Part shown: positions 23,614-33,695 of the stretch, piece after piece
Layout: every line of letters begins with the position of its first letter
Numbering within the stretch: position 1 is the stretch's first letter
DNA from: Desmodus rotundus
Taxonomy: Eukaryota; Chordata; Mammalia; Chiroptera; Phyllostomidae
Length of the DNA: 64,000 nucleotides
Direction: 5' to 3'
NCBI RefSeq assembly: GCF_022682495.2
Contig: NC_071392.1
Span: 59,731,459 to 59,795,458, forward strand
The notes under the pieces: generated by a model
What the model was told of the DNA's origin: nothing
Databases searched by the model: none
What the model saw: only the letters and a program-made list of their open reading frames with translations
Translations under genes and position numbers: made by a program

Positions 23614-24268
23614 TGATACAGAGATCATATCAGGTCACTGGGAGGACTAAGGAAGGCCCACAGAAGCAGGTTGCCTGAGGCAATGGTAAACAGTCTAGAA
23701 CAGGATTGGATGAGAAGTTGAACACCTCCAGAGTGCATGGAATTATGGGCCAGGGAACTTAAAATAAAAGGAAGGCAGAGGCTAGCTCTCTGGCTCTCTC
23801 TTCCTCTGGATGCCTGGATGATTTTGCTTCAGCTGCTCATATTTCCAAAGGATAGTATTCTGTAAAGGGAGAATAAACTCTAGGCACAGTCTAGATTCAG
23901 GCAGCCTGGCAGAGGGTGGCAGGGTTATTTTTCTTTGTGTGTTTGGAAGGGAACAGGCCTGAGGCAGAAGCTTACCATTCTTCCAAAATTGTGTAGCTTC
24001 TGTGTCTTATGTTGTTTTAGTTTATAAACTAATCCTATAGAAATGAGATAATCAGAAACTAATGGGGGAATGATAGGAGAACCTAAAAGTTAAAGAGTTT
24101 AACCTTATTTGGTAGGCTTAAGTGACTAATACATGTGGAAAATTGTTATTCCAAAATTGTGTAGCATTTGAATAAAGACTCCTTTCTCTTATCACCAAAC
24201 TTTTGTCTCTGGAATTTTGCCTAGAGAGTGTCAGTGGGTGGAAGCACCCTAATTGCTGTTCAGTAACA
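23614..24268 (+). repeat. 3' LTR of ERV-B
   Basis: It begins TGATACAGAG after a purine tract and ends CAGTAACA. It contains TTAAAATAAAAGG near 23760 and a poly(A) signal, GAATAAAGAC, near 24172. It pairs with the LTR at 16191-16831. Confidence 0.75.
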
Positions 24269-25766
24269 GTTTTATTAACCAAGACTTTGACTGGAATGTC
24301 ACATACCTGATAGCATGCCTGAAGTCTAGTTGTTACCAGAAAGTCTTGAGGAACTAAGATTGACTTTTAAAGCTAAAAAATGCCCACTGGAGAAATGGCC
24401 TCATACCTCATTGGTCATTTGGTTCATACCAGTCTTTCCAGGTAAGAAACAAAGTTTGCCTTCCTGAAAGATGCTGAGGAGGAACCTTAAGACACTTTGT
24501 GAACCTTAAGGATTTGAAGAAAGTAGGTACTGTAGGCAAAGCTTAATGGCAGGTATGTAGTTTGGCTGGTGTGCTCTAAGCACTCACTAAAGATCAATCC
24601 AAAGGTTCCTTGTATGAGTTCCAGCAAAGCAGATTTAAATAACTCTTGTGATCAATTAGTGTTCTTGTGTTATACAAATAATCAGAAAAAAAAACCCAAC
24701 GACCCAAACACCTCTGGTAGTCAGTTTGATGATAATAAGAGTGATCTTTAGGAGAAAAATCATGTTTCAGGAAAAATCACAATGCTCAGTGGTGGATATT
24801 GGACTCTAATGCAGCTAAGTGTATTCAAAATTTTTGTTTTCACTTGGAAGTTGAACTGGAAATCTGTACACAGATTTTACTCCATGATTGATGACATCAC
24901 CAGAGATATTCAACTTATGGGCAAGAAGTATCTGTCAAATGGTTGCTGTTTAATGTCATTCCAACAAAAGCCTTACAATGGGATGCCTTCTCAAATGATA
25001 GTCTTGCAGACACAGAGACTGATTTATAATTTGTTGTGTGAATTAACCTTTATGTTTTCCTTTCTGTCTCCATAGGGTATATTCCTATGATCTCATTCAC
25101 CTGGGTGATAGTTTACACATTATAGGCCTCACTTAAGAAGCCCATTTGCATCACAACCTCCTGAGACTCAACAGTTTGGTTTAAATTGTTGAGTTTGTGG
25201 AGTATGGGTCAGTTTATCAGCTTCACTTAAAACTTTCACTTTTTGGCTTAATTGTTTAGACAGGAAAGGTCCAGGACTGTTAAAGGGAGGAATCTTAGAA
25301 TATTCCCATCAGTTTAACTTATGTATAATATACAAAAGGGCTTCAGACAGGTGTAACACACCTTGTAAAACTTCTGAGAAAGCCATTCCTTTATTAATCT
25401 GGGGCATTGTAGAGTTAGTCCCTACTTTTGTCACTTAGAGGTTATGGTTTTACATATGCCTTCCAACCCTCTTGCCAAATTTGTCAACTCCAGAATACAA
25501 CAAGGATGCCAACCTGGACAGCAATGCTATCTTTTGGACATCACGTCACCGCTTTCCAGGGGCATCCAACTGTTGGACTCTGCAAGATTTTTCTCAATCA
25601 CAGAAAGGCCTCCCTCCATTCCAGATCTCTTTTCTTGTTAGGGATCCATGGACCAGGGGATAGGTAGGACTGTCTTTGGCCACCAGGAAGTAGCTACAGA
25701 AGAATGAGAACTTTTCCCATTTGTCTTCATAAGATTACAAAGTTCCCAAAGTGTTAAAGAATGGAC
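24269..25766 (+). pseudogene. ERV-A 3' region, resumed after ERV-B
   Basis: It parallels ERV-B 20070-21131 plus 23222-23613 closely, for example aacaaggatgccaac near 25499 against aataaggatgccaac near 23346. It is therefore the 3' part of a provirus of the same family. Frames are short (97 codons at 24782-25075 is the longest). No env domain was recognised with confidence. Confidence 0.55.
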
Positions 25767-26140
25767 TGTTAAAGTGGGGGTGGGGTGGGGCGGGGATCTG
25801 GCCAGATCACTGGGCAGAGTGGAGAGACCCCCCAAATAGGCCCTGAAGTGTTAGAGGCAACAGAATTGAAGCTGCAGCCAGTGCTTGGTAGATTTCCATA
25901 CCCATAGATAGGATAAATAAACTAGCATGGCTCATGACATAGTCAGAGGAAACATGCACAGAATATGTTCAGGGTGAAAAGGTCACAGCACATGTGTACT
26001 GTGGAGTTTATCATGTTGGCAGGAGGAGGGGCAGAGATGCTGTGCAAGCTGATGAGCCTAATGGATGCTAGCTGGAATTGGCTGAGATTTTAGACACTTC
26101 CTCCACAATGGGATCTTGGAGCAGTACTTTTAAACACAGA
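25767..26140 (+). repeat. 3' LTR of ERV-A, 5' part
   Basis: It matches 13846-14200. The match ends near 26140. The remaining 3' part of this LTR is found at 33376-33550, beyond the L1 and a 540-bp unassigned block. Confidence 0.62.
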
Positions 26141-26679
26141 GTGCATGTAGACTCACATTTTTTCTTTCTTCCCTTTGCTGTACCAGTTGGGCGGCCAGAG
26201 CACTCATGGGACCCAGCAGGTGCTGGGCTCTGCTCACCCCTTTCTTCCTCGCCCCTTCTCACTGAGTTGGGAGCTAGGTCACACCAAGGTAAAGTCCCAC
26301 GTGCACAGGCCTGTGCCCCAGGGATGTGTGCCACACCACTTGCACCCCACAGGATGGTGTGGTTCCAAACTGATTGGGTTGTGGACTGTACCCTTTCTAT
26401 CACTTTGATATCAATGGATGGATGTGAAGTCCACAGCAGCCTTGGGCTCCAGGAGTTCCACAGATAGACCACTGCATGACCAGTGTAGTGGTCTGTCTGT
26501 GGCCCCAGGCCCAAGGAGAAAAAAGGAGCTACAGTGAAGCTATGGTAATGCCAGCTCTACAACTCATTCACATTCCAAAGGGAGAAAGCATGAATCCAGA
26601 GATACATTGTGTAACAGCCTTAGGCCCTAGCAGGACAGATAAGAATAGAGTAGGGTGTCTAGACATCGGCTCTGGCTTT
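26141..26679. other. Unassigned 540-bp block inside the ERV-A 3' LTR
   Basis: This block has no counterpart in the 5' LTR of ERV-A, so it is either another insertion or a divergent LTR segment. It contains a long imperfect hairpin (26440-26516). The L1 insertion-site duplication begins at 26666. No family was recognised. Confidence 0.45.
26440..26516. repeat. Long imperfect hairpin
   Basis: The inner arms are 26459-26473 and 26487-26501 (CACAGATAGACCACT against AGTGGTCTGTCTGTG), 14 of 15 pairing, with a 13-nt loop. Weaker complementarity (ccttgggc against gcccaagg) extends the arms to 26440 and 26516, giving a fold of about 77 nt. Confidence 0.8.
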
Positions 26680-26932
26680 TTTTTTTTTAATTTTTAATGT
26701 TATTCAATTACAGTTGTATGCCTTTTCTCCCCTCCCCTCCCCCCCACCCCAGCTGAACCCACCTCCCTCTCCCACCCCCACCATCGCCCCGATTTTGTTC
26801 AGGTGTTCTTTATAATAGATCCTGAAATCCCCTCTTCCCACTGTCCCAACCCCACTCCGCCCTGACCACTGCTAGACTGTTCCCAACCTCAATGTCTCTG
26901 GTTGTATTTTGTTTGCTTTTTTCTTCTATTGA

Positions 26933-29900
26933 TTATGTTCCAGTTAAGGGTGAGATAATATGGTATTTGTCCCTCACCACCTGGCTTATTTCACTTAGCA
27001 TAATGCTCTCCAGTTCCATCCATGCTGTTGCAAAGGGTATAAGCTCCTTCTTTCTCTCTGCTGCATAGAATTCCATTGTGTAAATATACCATAGTTTTTG
27101 GACCCACTCGTTTGCTGATGGGCACTTAGGTTGCTTCCAGTGCTTGGCTATTGTAAATTGTGCTGCTATGAACATTGGGGTGCACAGGTTCTTTTGGATT
27201 GGTGTTTCAGGGTTCTTAGGGTATAATCCCAGCAGTGGAAATGCTGGGTAAAGGGCAGTTTCCTTTTTAGTTTTCTGAAGAAATTCCCTAGTGTTTTCCA
27301 CAATGGCTGCACAAGTCTGCATTCCCAACAACAATGTACTAGGGTTTCCTTTACTCCGCATCCTCTCCAACATTTGTTTGTTGACTTCTTTATGTTGGAC
27401 ACTCTGACCCATGTGAGATGGTACCTCATTGTGGTTTTGATTTGCATCTCTCTGATGACTGGTGATGGTAAGCATCTTTTCATATGTCTCTGGGACCTCT
27501 GTATGTCTTCCTTGGAGAAGTGTCTGTTCAGGTCCTTTGCCCATTTTTTAATCGGGTTGTTTGTCTTCCTGGAGTGGAGTCGTTTGAGTTCTTTATATAT
27601 TTTGGAGATCAGGCCCTTGTCTGAGGTATCATTGGCAAATATGTTTTCCCATACTGTTGTTTCTCTTTGTAATTTGGTGCTGTTTTCTTTAGCCATGGAG
27701 AAGCTTTTTATTTTGATGAGGTCCCATTTGTTTATTCTTTCCTTTATGTCCCTTGCTTTAGGGGATGTGTCTGTGAGGATGTTGTTGCGTGGAATGCCTG
27801 AGATTTTCCTGCCAATGTTTTCCTCAAGGACTTTCATGGTGTTACAACTTATATTTAAGTCTTTTATCCATCTTGAGTTTATTTTTGTGTATGGCGTAAG
27901 TTGTTGATCGAGTTTCATTTTTTTGCACATAACTGTCCAGATCTGCCAACACCATCTGTTGAACAGTTTGTTTTTGCTCCATTTTATGCTCTCGCCTCCT
28001 TTGTCAAATATTAATTGACCGTAAAGACTTGAGTGTATTTCTGGGCTCTCTGTTCTGTTCCATTGGTCTATGTGCCTGTTTTTATGCCAGTACCAGGCTG
28101 TTTTGATGACAGTGGCCTTGTAATAGAGTTTGATATCAGGTATTGTGATCCCTCCTGCTTTGTTCTTCTTTCTCAAAATTGCTGCAGCTATTCGGGGTTG
28201 TTTATGGTTCCAAATAAATTTCTGAAATGTTCGTTCTATATCTGTGAAATATGTCATGGGTACTCTAATAGGGATTGCATTGAATCTATAAATTGCTTTG
28301 GGTAGTATGGCCATTTTGATGATGTTAGTTCTTCCAATCCATGAGCATGGTACATGCTTCCATTTGTTTGCATCTTCCTTAATTTCTTTCTTCAATGTTG
28401 TGTAGTTTTCTGAGTACAGGTCTTTTACCTCCTTGGTTAGGTTGATTCCTAGGTACTTTATTTTTCTTGTTGCTATATCAAATGGGATTTTTTTTCCTGA
28501 TTTCGGTTTCTGAAGTTTCATTGCTGGTATACAGGAATGCCTTTGATTTCTGAGTATTGACTTTGTATCCAGCTGTTTTGCCAAATTCATTTATTAGGTC
28601 CAGTAGTTCTTTGGTGGAGTCTATAGGATTTTCCATGCACACTATCATGTCATCTGCAAACAGTGACAGTTTCATTTCCTCCTTTCCAATTTGGATGCCT
28701 TTTATTGCTTTTTCTTGTCTGATAGCTGTGGCTAGGACTTCCAATACTATGTTGAATAGGAGTGGTGAGAGAGGGCATCCCTGTCTTGTTCCTGATCTTA
28801 GTGGGAAAGCTCTAAGTTTTTGTCCATTGAGTATGATGTTGGCTGTAGGTCTCTCATATATGGCCTTTATTATGTTGAGGAATGCTCCCTGTATTCCCAC
28901 TTTCCTGAGTGTTTTTATCAGATGTGTGCTGTACCTTATCAAATGCTTTTTCTGCATCTATTGATATGGTCATGTGATTTTTGTTGTTGCTGTTGTTGAT
29001 GTGATGTATTATGTTTATTGATTTGTGAATATTGTACCATCCTTGCATCCCTGGGATGCATCCCACTTGGTCATGGCGTATGATCTTTTTAATGTATTGC
29101 TCGATGCGGTTTGCCAATATTTTGTTGAGAAATTTTAGCATCTATGTTCATCAGTGATATTGGCCTGAAGTTTTCTTTCTTCGTTGTGTCTTTATCTGGT
29201 TTTGGGATTAGGATGATGCTGGCTTCATAATAAGAGTTTGGGAGTCTTCCATCACTTTGTATTTTTTCGAAGAGACTGTGAAGGATAGGGGTTAGCTCTT
29301 CCTTAAATGCTTTGTAGAATTCTCCTGTGAAACCATCTGGTCCAGGGCTTATTGTGTTGGGAGTTTTTTGATGACTGCTTCAATTTTGCTGCTGTTATTT
29401 GTCTGTTCAGGTTTTCTACTTCTTCTTCATTCAGTTTTGGAACATTATATTTTTCTGGAAATGTGTCCATTTCACCTAGGTTTTCAAATTTCTTGGCATA
29501 CAGTTCTTGGTAGTAATTTCTTACAATCCTTTGTATTTCTGTGGTATCACTTTTAATCTCTCCTCTTTCATTTCTAATTGTGTTTATTTGGATCCTCTCT
29601 CTTTTTTTCTTGATGAGCCTACTTAAAGGCTTGTTGACGATGTTTATCTTTTCAAAGAATCAGCTCCTGGATTCATTGATCCTTAGAATTGTGCTTTTAG
29701 TCTCTATGTCATTTAGTTCTGCTCTGATCTTGGTTATTTCCTTCCTTCTGCTTGCTCTGGGCTCTCTTTGTTGTTGTTCCTCAAGTTCTTGTAGGTGTAG
29801 TGTTAGGTTGTTTGTTTGAAATGTTTCTGTCTTTTTAAGGTAGGCCTGTATTGCTATGAACTTGCCTCTCAGGACTGCTTTTGCGGTGTCCCATAGGTTT

Positions 29901-30753
29901 TGGGTTGTTGTGAGTTCATTTTCATTTGTTTCCAGAAAGTTTTTGATTTCATCCCTAATCTCCTTCTTGACCCATTCATTGTTTAATAGCATGCTATTCA
30001 GTCTCCATGATTTTGAGTGTTTTGGGTGTTTTCCTTTGGGTTTGGTTTCTAGTTTCAGTCCCTGGTGGTCAGAGATAATGCTTGATATGATTTCAATTTT
30101 CTTGAATTTTTTGAGGCTTGCTTTGTGTCCTATCATGTGGTCTATCTTTGAAAAAGTTCCATGGACACTTGAAAAGAATGTGTATTTTGCTTCTTTGGGA
30201 TGAAAAGCTCTGTATATATATCAGTTAAGTCCATTTCCTCTAGGTTATTGTTAAGTGACACAATATCCTTGTTGATATTTTGTTTGGGAGACCTGTCCAC
30301 TTATGATAGTGGGGTGTTAAAGTCCCCTACTATAATTGTGTTGCTATCAGTATCTCTCTTGAAGTCCTCCAAGATTTTCTTTATGTATTTGGGTGCTCCT
30401 ATATTGGGTGCATATATATTTACAATGTTTATGTCTTCTTGGTGGATTCTTCCTTTGAGTATTATGAAGTGACCTTCTGGGTCTCTCTTTATGGCCCTTC
30501 TTTGGAAGTCTATTTTGTCTGATATGAGTATTGCTACCCTTGCTTTTTTTTCCTGCCCATTTGCTTGGAAAATTTGTTTCCAGCCCTTCACTTTCAGTCT
30601 GTGTAAGTCTTTTGTCCTGAGATGTGTCTCTTGTAGGCAGCATATGTGTGGGTCATGTTTTCTTATCCATTCAGCTATTCTATGTCTTTTGATTGGAGCA
30701 TTTAATCCATTTACATTTAAGGTTATTATCGATAGGTAGTTATTCATTGCCAT
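26933..30753 (-). pseudogene. L1 ORF2, disrupted (L1 copy 2)
   Basis: The endonuclease begins at 30753 (MAMNNYLSIITLNVNGLN) and stays open to a stop near 30301. The rest is in large open pieces: 30136-29660, 29141-28854, 28957-28478 (RT core with [10 protein letters not shown]), 28590-27166 (474 codons, thumb and C-terminal region) and 27544-26933. The FADD catalytic motif is present. A handful of frameshifts and stops separate the pieces, fewer than in the old L1 at 41066. The reading frame once encoded about 1,270 residues. Confidence 0.9.
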
Positions 30754-30799
30754 TTTTTCATATCTGTGTTCCTCTGTCTTTCTCTTTTCCTTCCTTTAC

Positions 30800-31732
30800 T
30801 TAGAGCAGTCCCTTTAGCATCTCTTGTAGAGCTGGTTTGGGGGAAGTGTGTTCTTTTAGACTTCTTTTGTCTGGGAAACTCTTTATTTGGCCTTCTATCT
30901 TGATTGAGAGCCTTGCTGGGTAAAGTAGCCTTGGTTGCAGGCCTGTGGTTCTCATTACTTGGAATATTTCTTGCCATTCTCTTCTGTCTTGGAGCGTTTC
31001 CATTGAGAAGTCAGTTGCTAAGCTTATTGGGGCTCCCTTGTATGTTACTTCCTGTTTCTCCCTTGCTGCCTTTAAGATCCTCTCTTTGTCTTGGAAATTT
31101 GCCATTTTAATTATGATATGTCTTGCAGTGGGCCTCTTTGGGTTCCTCTTGCTTGGGACTCTCTGTGTTTCCTGGATTTGGGTGACTTTTTCTCTCCTCA
31201 GATTAGGGAAATTTTCCATCATTACTTTTTCAAACAGGTTTCCTATCCCTTGCTCTTCTTCTTTCCCTTCTGGTATTCCTATTATACGGATATTGTAACG
31301 TTTCATGTTGTCCTGCATTTCCCTTATTGCCTCTTCATTCTTCCTGAGCCTCTTTTCCTTTTCTTGCTCTTTCTGGGTGTTTTTTTCTACTTTGTCCTCC
31401 AGCTCGCTGATCTGATCCTCTGCTTCATTAAGTCTGCTTTTGATTCCTTCTACTGTGTTCTTCAATTCAGAAATTATTTTCTTCATTTCCTTTTGTCCCT
31501 TGTTGATAGTTTCTATTTCCTTTTTCATGCTGATATAGTTTGCAGTGAATTCATGGTAGTTTCCCTGTAGTTTCTGGTAGTTCTCTTTGAGCTCAAAAAC
31601 CTCAGTGAGCTTCCTGATAACCATTGCTTTGAACTCAGTATCTGATAGTTGACTTGCCTCTTTTTCAGTTAGCATTTTTTCTGAGGCTTCCTTCTTTTCT
31701 TTCATTTGGGGATTGTTTCTTTGTCTTCCCAT
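30800..31732 (-). CDS. L1 ORF1 protein, intact, 310 aa
   Basis: The RNA-binding chaperone of L1, uninterrupted. Residues of about 1-45 include the conserved TEKEASQLSDTEFK stretch. About 55-135 is a long coiled coil (ISELKNTVEGIKSRLNEAED). About 145-240 is the RRM (IRIIGIPEGKEEEQGIGNLF), and about 240-310 is the C-terminal domain with AREKQEVTYKG, RREWQEIFQVM and LLYPARLS. Length and domain order match typical mammalian ORF1p. The ORF2 start follows 46 nt downstream, the usual L1 arrangement. It is the only complete L1 ORF in the window. Confidence 0.92.
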   Translation of the reverse strand: MGRQRNNPQMKEKKEASEKMLTEKEASQLSDTEFKAMVIRKLTEVFELKENYQKLQGNYHEFTANYISMKKEIETINKGQKEMKKIISELKNTVEGIKSRLNEAEDQISELEDKVEKNTQKEQEKEKRLRKNEEAIREMQDNMKRYNIRIIGIPEGKEEEQGIGNLFEKVMMENFPNLRREKVTQIQETQRVPSKRNPKRPTARHIIIKMANFQDKERILKAAREKQEVTYKGAPISLATDFSMETLQDRREWQEIFQVMRTTGLQPRLLYPARLSIKIEGQIKSFPDKRSLKEHTSPKPALQEMLKGLL

Positions 31733-33375
31733 TGTTTGTGAGACTATTCTTGTTAGCCTCTGCTTCTTAAATTGATCTATTCTGACTCCCAGGGTTTATG
31801 GTATGAGCTTCTATGGTAGAATGCCATTGGGATTCAGTGGTGGAGTCTCCTTAATCTCCTGTGTTCAGTGGTCTTGAGCTGACGTTTATGGGTGGTACAC
31901 GGTCTAACTCTGGTCTTTTCAGCACTCCAGGTTTTGTTGTCTCACCTGTGGGAAAAAGAGAAAGGGGGGAAGAAAAAAAAAAGAAGGGAAGGAGGGAAAA
32001 AGGGAATAGAAAAGGAAAGGAAGGAAAGAAGAGGGAATAAAGAAAGATCAGAGGTAAGATAAGAAGGAATTTTAACAAAAATTAAAACATAGGAATAAAT
32101 AATAGAAGGCAGGAAGAAGGCATAAAAAAGGTAAAGGATGGGAGGAAGAAGGAATGAAAAAAAAAAAAAGAAATGCAGTAGGAATTCAGGGGGAAAGTAG
32201 GAAAGGGAAAGAAAAAAAGTCTTCTGCTGGCTTTAAACTGGTCAGGTTAGTTCTGCTGGTTGTCCTGTCTGTGGAACGGGAGGGAGTGGTTGGAAGGCTT
32301 GGTTTCACTTTTCTCCCTTCCTGGGCCACACTCTTCCCTGTTGTTCAGCCTGCAGTCCAGTTCCTCATGATCCTTCTGCTCCCCACTAGGCCTTTAGTTC
32401 ACCAGCTGTGCTGTCCTTGAGTTGTACCAATTAGGGGCAACTCACACTCTACCTTCTTGCTCTTTGCTGTCTTAGATGCTAGGGGCTCTGGGTGCTGCTA
32501 TGGGGTAGTTCAGCCCCCTACTGGGTTGAGTCTTTCCGGGGAATGCCGTCTCCCCTTGCCCTGCAGCTCCTCTCTGCTGGTTGTTCTGCCTTTGTCCTAG
32601 AGAGCCAGTAGGCCCTGCAGGGCTCTGTGCGCAGGTGTTAGGTAGGTGTTGTAGGTGTGGTCCCTGGCAGGCAGCCAGGCCTTTGATCAGCCAATCCAGC
32701 TGCTTTGGGCTTGAGTCTCTGGGGCGGGCAGGGCTGCTTTGGGGTGAGTCACATGGTGCTGCTTCTGCTGTTTTGGGCCTGTGGGTGGAGCAGCTAGCCT
32801 CTGCTCCAGATGCTCACCCACCTGAGGTTTCAGGTGTGGGCCCCTAGTCCGCTAATCTGCATGCCTGCAACTGGGCTTCCGGTGAGCGCGGGGGCCGCTT
32901 ATCCCACCGTCACAGTCCAGGGGCGGAGGGGGGAGGGGCGCCAGGGGCCGAGGCTGCTGTCCAGAGTTCTCTAAGTAGCCCCTGAGTGCCTCTTATTTTC
33001 TTTTTCTTTTTGAGAAATTCTCCCTATTCAAGTCCCCCTGGTCCAAACAAGCACCTGGCTGCTCACAGCTCAGCCTGGCTCTCTCCCAAGAATCCTGCAG
33101 CAGACCCTGCACCTGGGCTGGGGCTTCAGACGCTTTGGTCCCCACGCAGGTCCCGGGGACCTTATTGTCCTTAAGCACTCTTCTTACCGTCAGATCTTTC
33201 AATGTCCTCTATCTTTGGTCTCTGATCTTCATATATGCTGGAATACTGTTGGCTGTTTGCTCTGCTCCTCAGATCAGCTAGGTATTTCCCTGGCATTGAG
33301 GGGAAGTGTACTCAGCTCCCACCTATGTTTCCGCCATCTTCCCCAGCTGGGACTGACTTTCTCGACTCTGGCTTT

Positions 33376-33550
33376 GGAGGTGGCTGGGTTCTTACTGTGT
33401 TCTGCAGCAAGTTTGACTCCCTGGAGTCAGGGAGTCCCCAGCTCCCCACAGTTGGCAACATTTTAATAAAAGTCATTTTCTTTTCCCACCAATCTTTGTG
33501 TTACACATTTGTTCAGCAACAGGCACTGAATCCTATTTTGTTTGGTAACA
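33376..33550 (+). repeat. 3' LTR of ERV-A, 3' end
   Basis: It contains a poly(A) signal (TTTTAATAAAAG near 33463) and ttcccaccaatctttgtgtta, parallel to 14290-14310. It ends TTTGGTAACA at 33550. Its presence directly after the L1 duplication shows the L1 split this LTR. Confidence 0.68.
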
Positions 33551-33584
33551 ATAGCACTCATAACTATTTATTTAATTACTCATA

Positions 33585-33695
33585 TATTGACTCTCTTTCT
33601 GTAGACTATGAGTTCCCTGAGTAGAGGTAGTATGTGGGTCTTGCCTACTCTTATAATCCTATTGTCTGATATAGCATATGAATGAATAAATCCCC
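33585..33695 (+). repeat. Ancient L2-like 3' end fragment
   Basis: The pattern 'gactatgagttccctgag...gtgggtcttgcc...catatgaatgaataaa' matches the well-known 3' end of mammalian LINE-2 (a unit of the 'actgtgagctccttgagggcaggg ... aatgaatga' type). Decayed; assigned by eye. Confidence 0.5.

Larger units (their letters stand above)
16191..24268 (+). mobile_element. ERV-B, gammaretrovirus-like provirus nested in ERV-A
   Basis: Two similar LTRs (16191-16831 and 23614-24268) enclose a leader, a gag remnant and a 3' region. The 3' LTR is preceded by a purine tract (aaaaggggaat), the expected polypurine primer. The flanking 4-mers are attt (16187-16190) and gttt (24269-24272), one mismatch, consistent with a 4-bp duplication typical of gammaretroviral integration. 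ERV-A 3'-region sequence continues on both sides, showing it landed inside ERV-A. No pol was recognised, so the copy was or became defective. It was later hit by a solo-type LTR at 18639 and a HAL1 at 21146. Confidence 0.72.
26680..33361 (-). mobile_element. Nearly full-length LINE-1 (L1 copy 2) in the ERV-A 3' LTR
   Basis: It is flanked by a 14-bp duplication with one mismatch (tcggctctggcttt at 26666-26679, tcgactctggcttt at 33362-33375). On the minus strand it has a complete 5'UTR starting near GAAGATGGCGG, an intact ORF1 (31732-30800), a broken ORF2 (30753-26933), a 3'UTR and an A-tail complementary to 26680-26690. It is the same family as L1 copy 1 but retains about 210 bp of 5'UTR missing there. 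The intact ORF1 and near-perfect duplication indicate a younger insertion. Confidence 0.93.
13846..33550 (+). mobile_element. ERV-A, outer gammaretrovirus-like provirus, internally deleted and split by nested insertions
   Basis: The 5' LTR (13846-14357) and the split 3' LTR (25767 to about 26140, then about 33376-33550) are homologous. Both contain the stretch with ctagcatgg and a TATA-region motif near acatggaatt, and both end in a ...gtaaca terminus. Internal sequence at 14358-16190 and 24269-25766 is parallel to that of ERV-B. It runs from leader and gag start directly into a 3' region near 15500, so most of gag and all of pol are missing. Insertions inside it are ERV-B, an L1 and about 540 bp of unassigned sequence. 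No matching duplication flanks the outer ends, so these limits are inferred from LTR alignment. Confidence 0.65.

Noticed and set aside
24569..25075. Frames in the ERV 3' region as envelope protein
   Set aside because: Position fits env, but no surface or transmembrane motif could be identified with confidence, so only a possible origin is stated.
26068..26514. 148-codon minus frame and 129-codon plus frame over the same bases
   Set aside because: Both run across the boundary of the ERV-A LTR and the unassigned block; overlapping frames on both strands without domains suggest chance.
13836..33560. Target-site duplication for ERV-A
   Set aside because: The bases just outside 13846 (aatg) and 33550 (atag) do not match convincingly, so no duplication is claimed.
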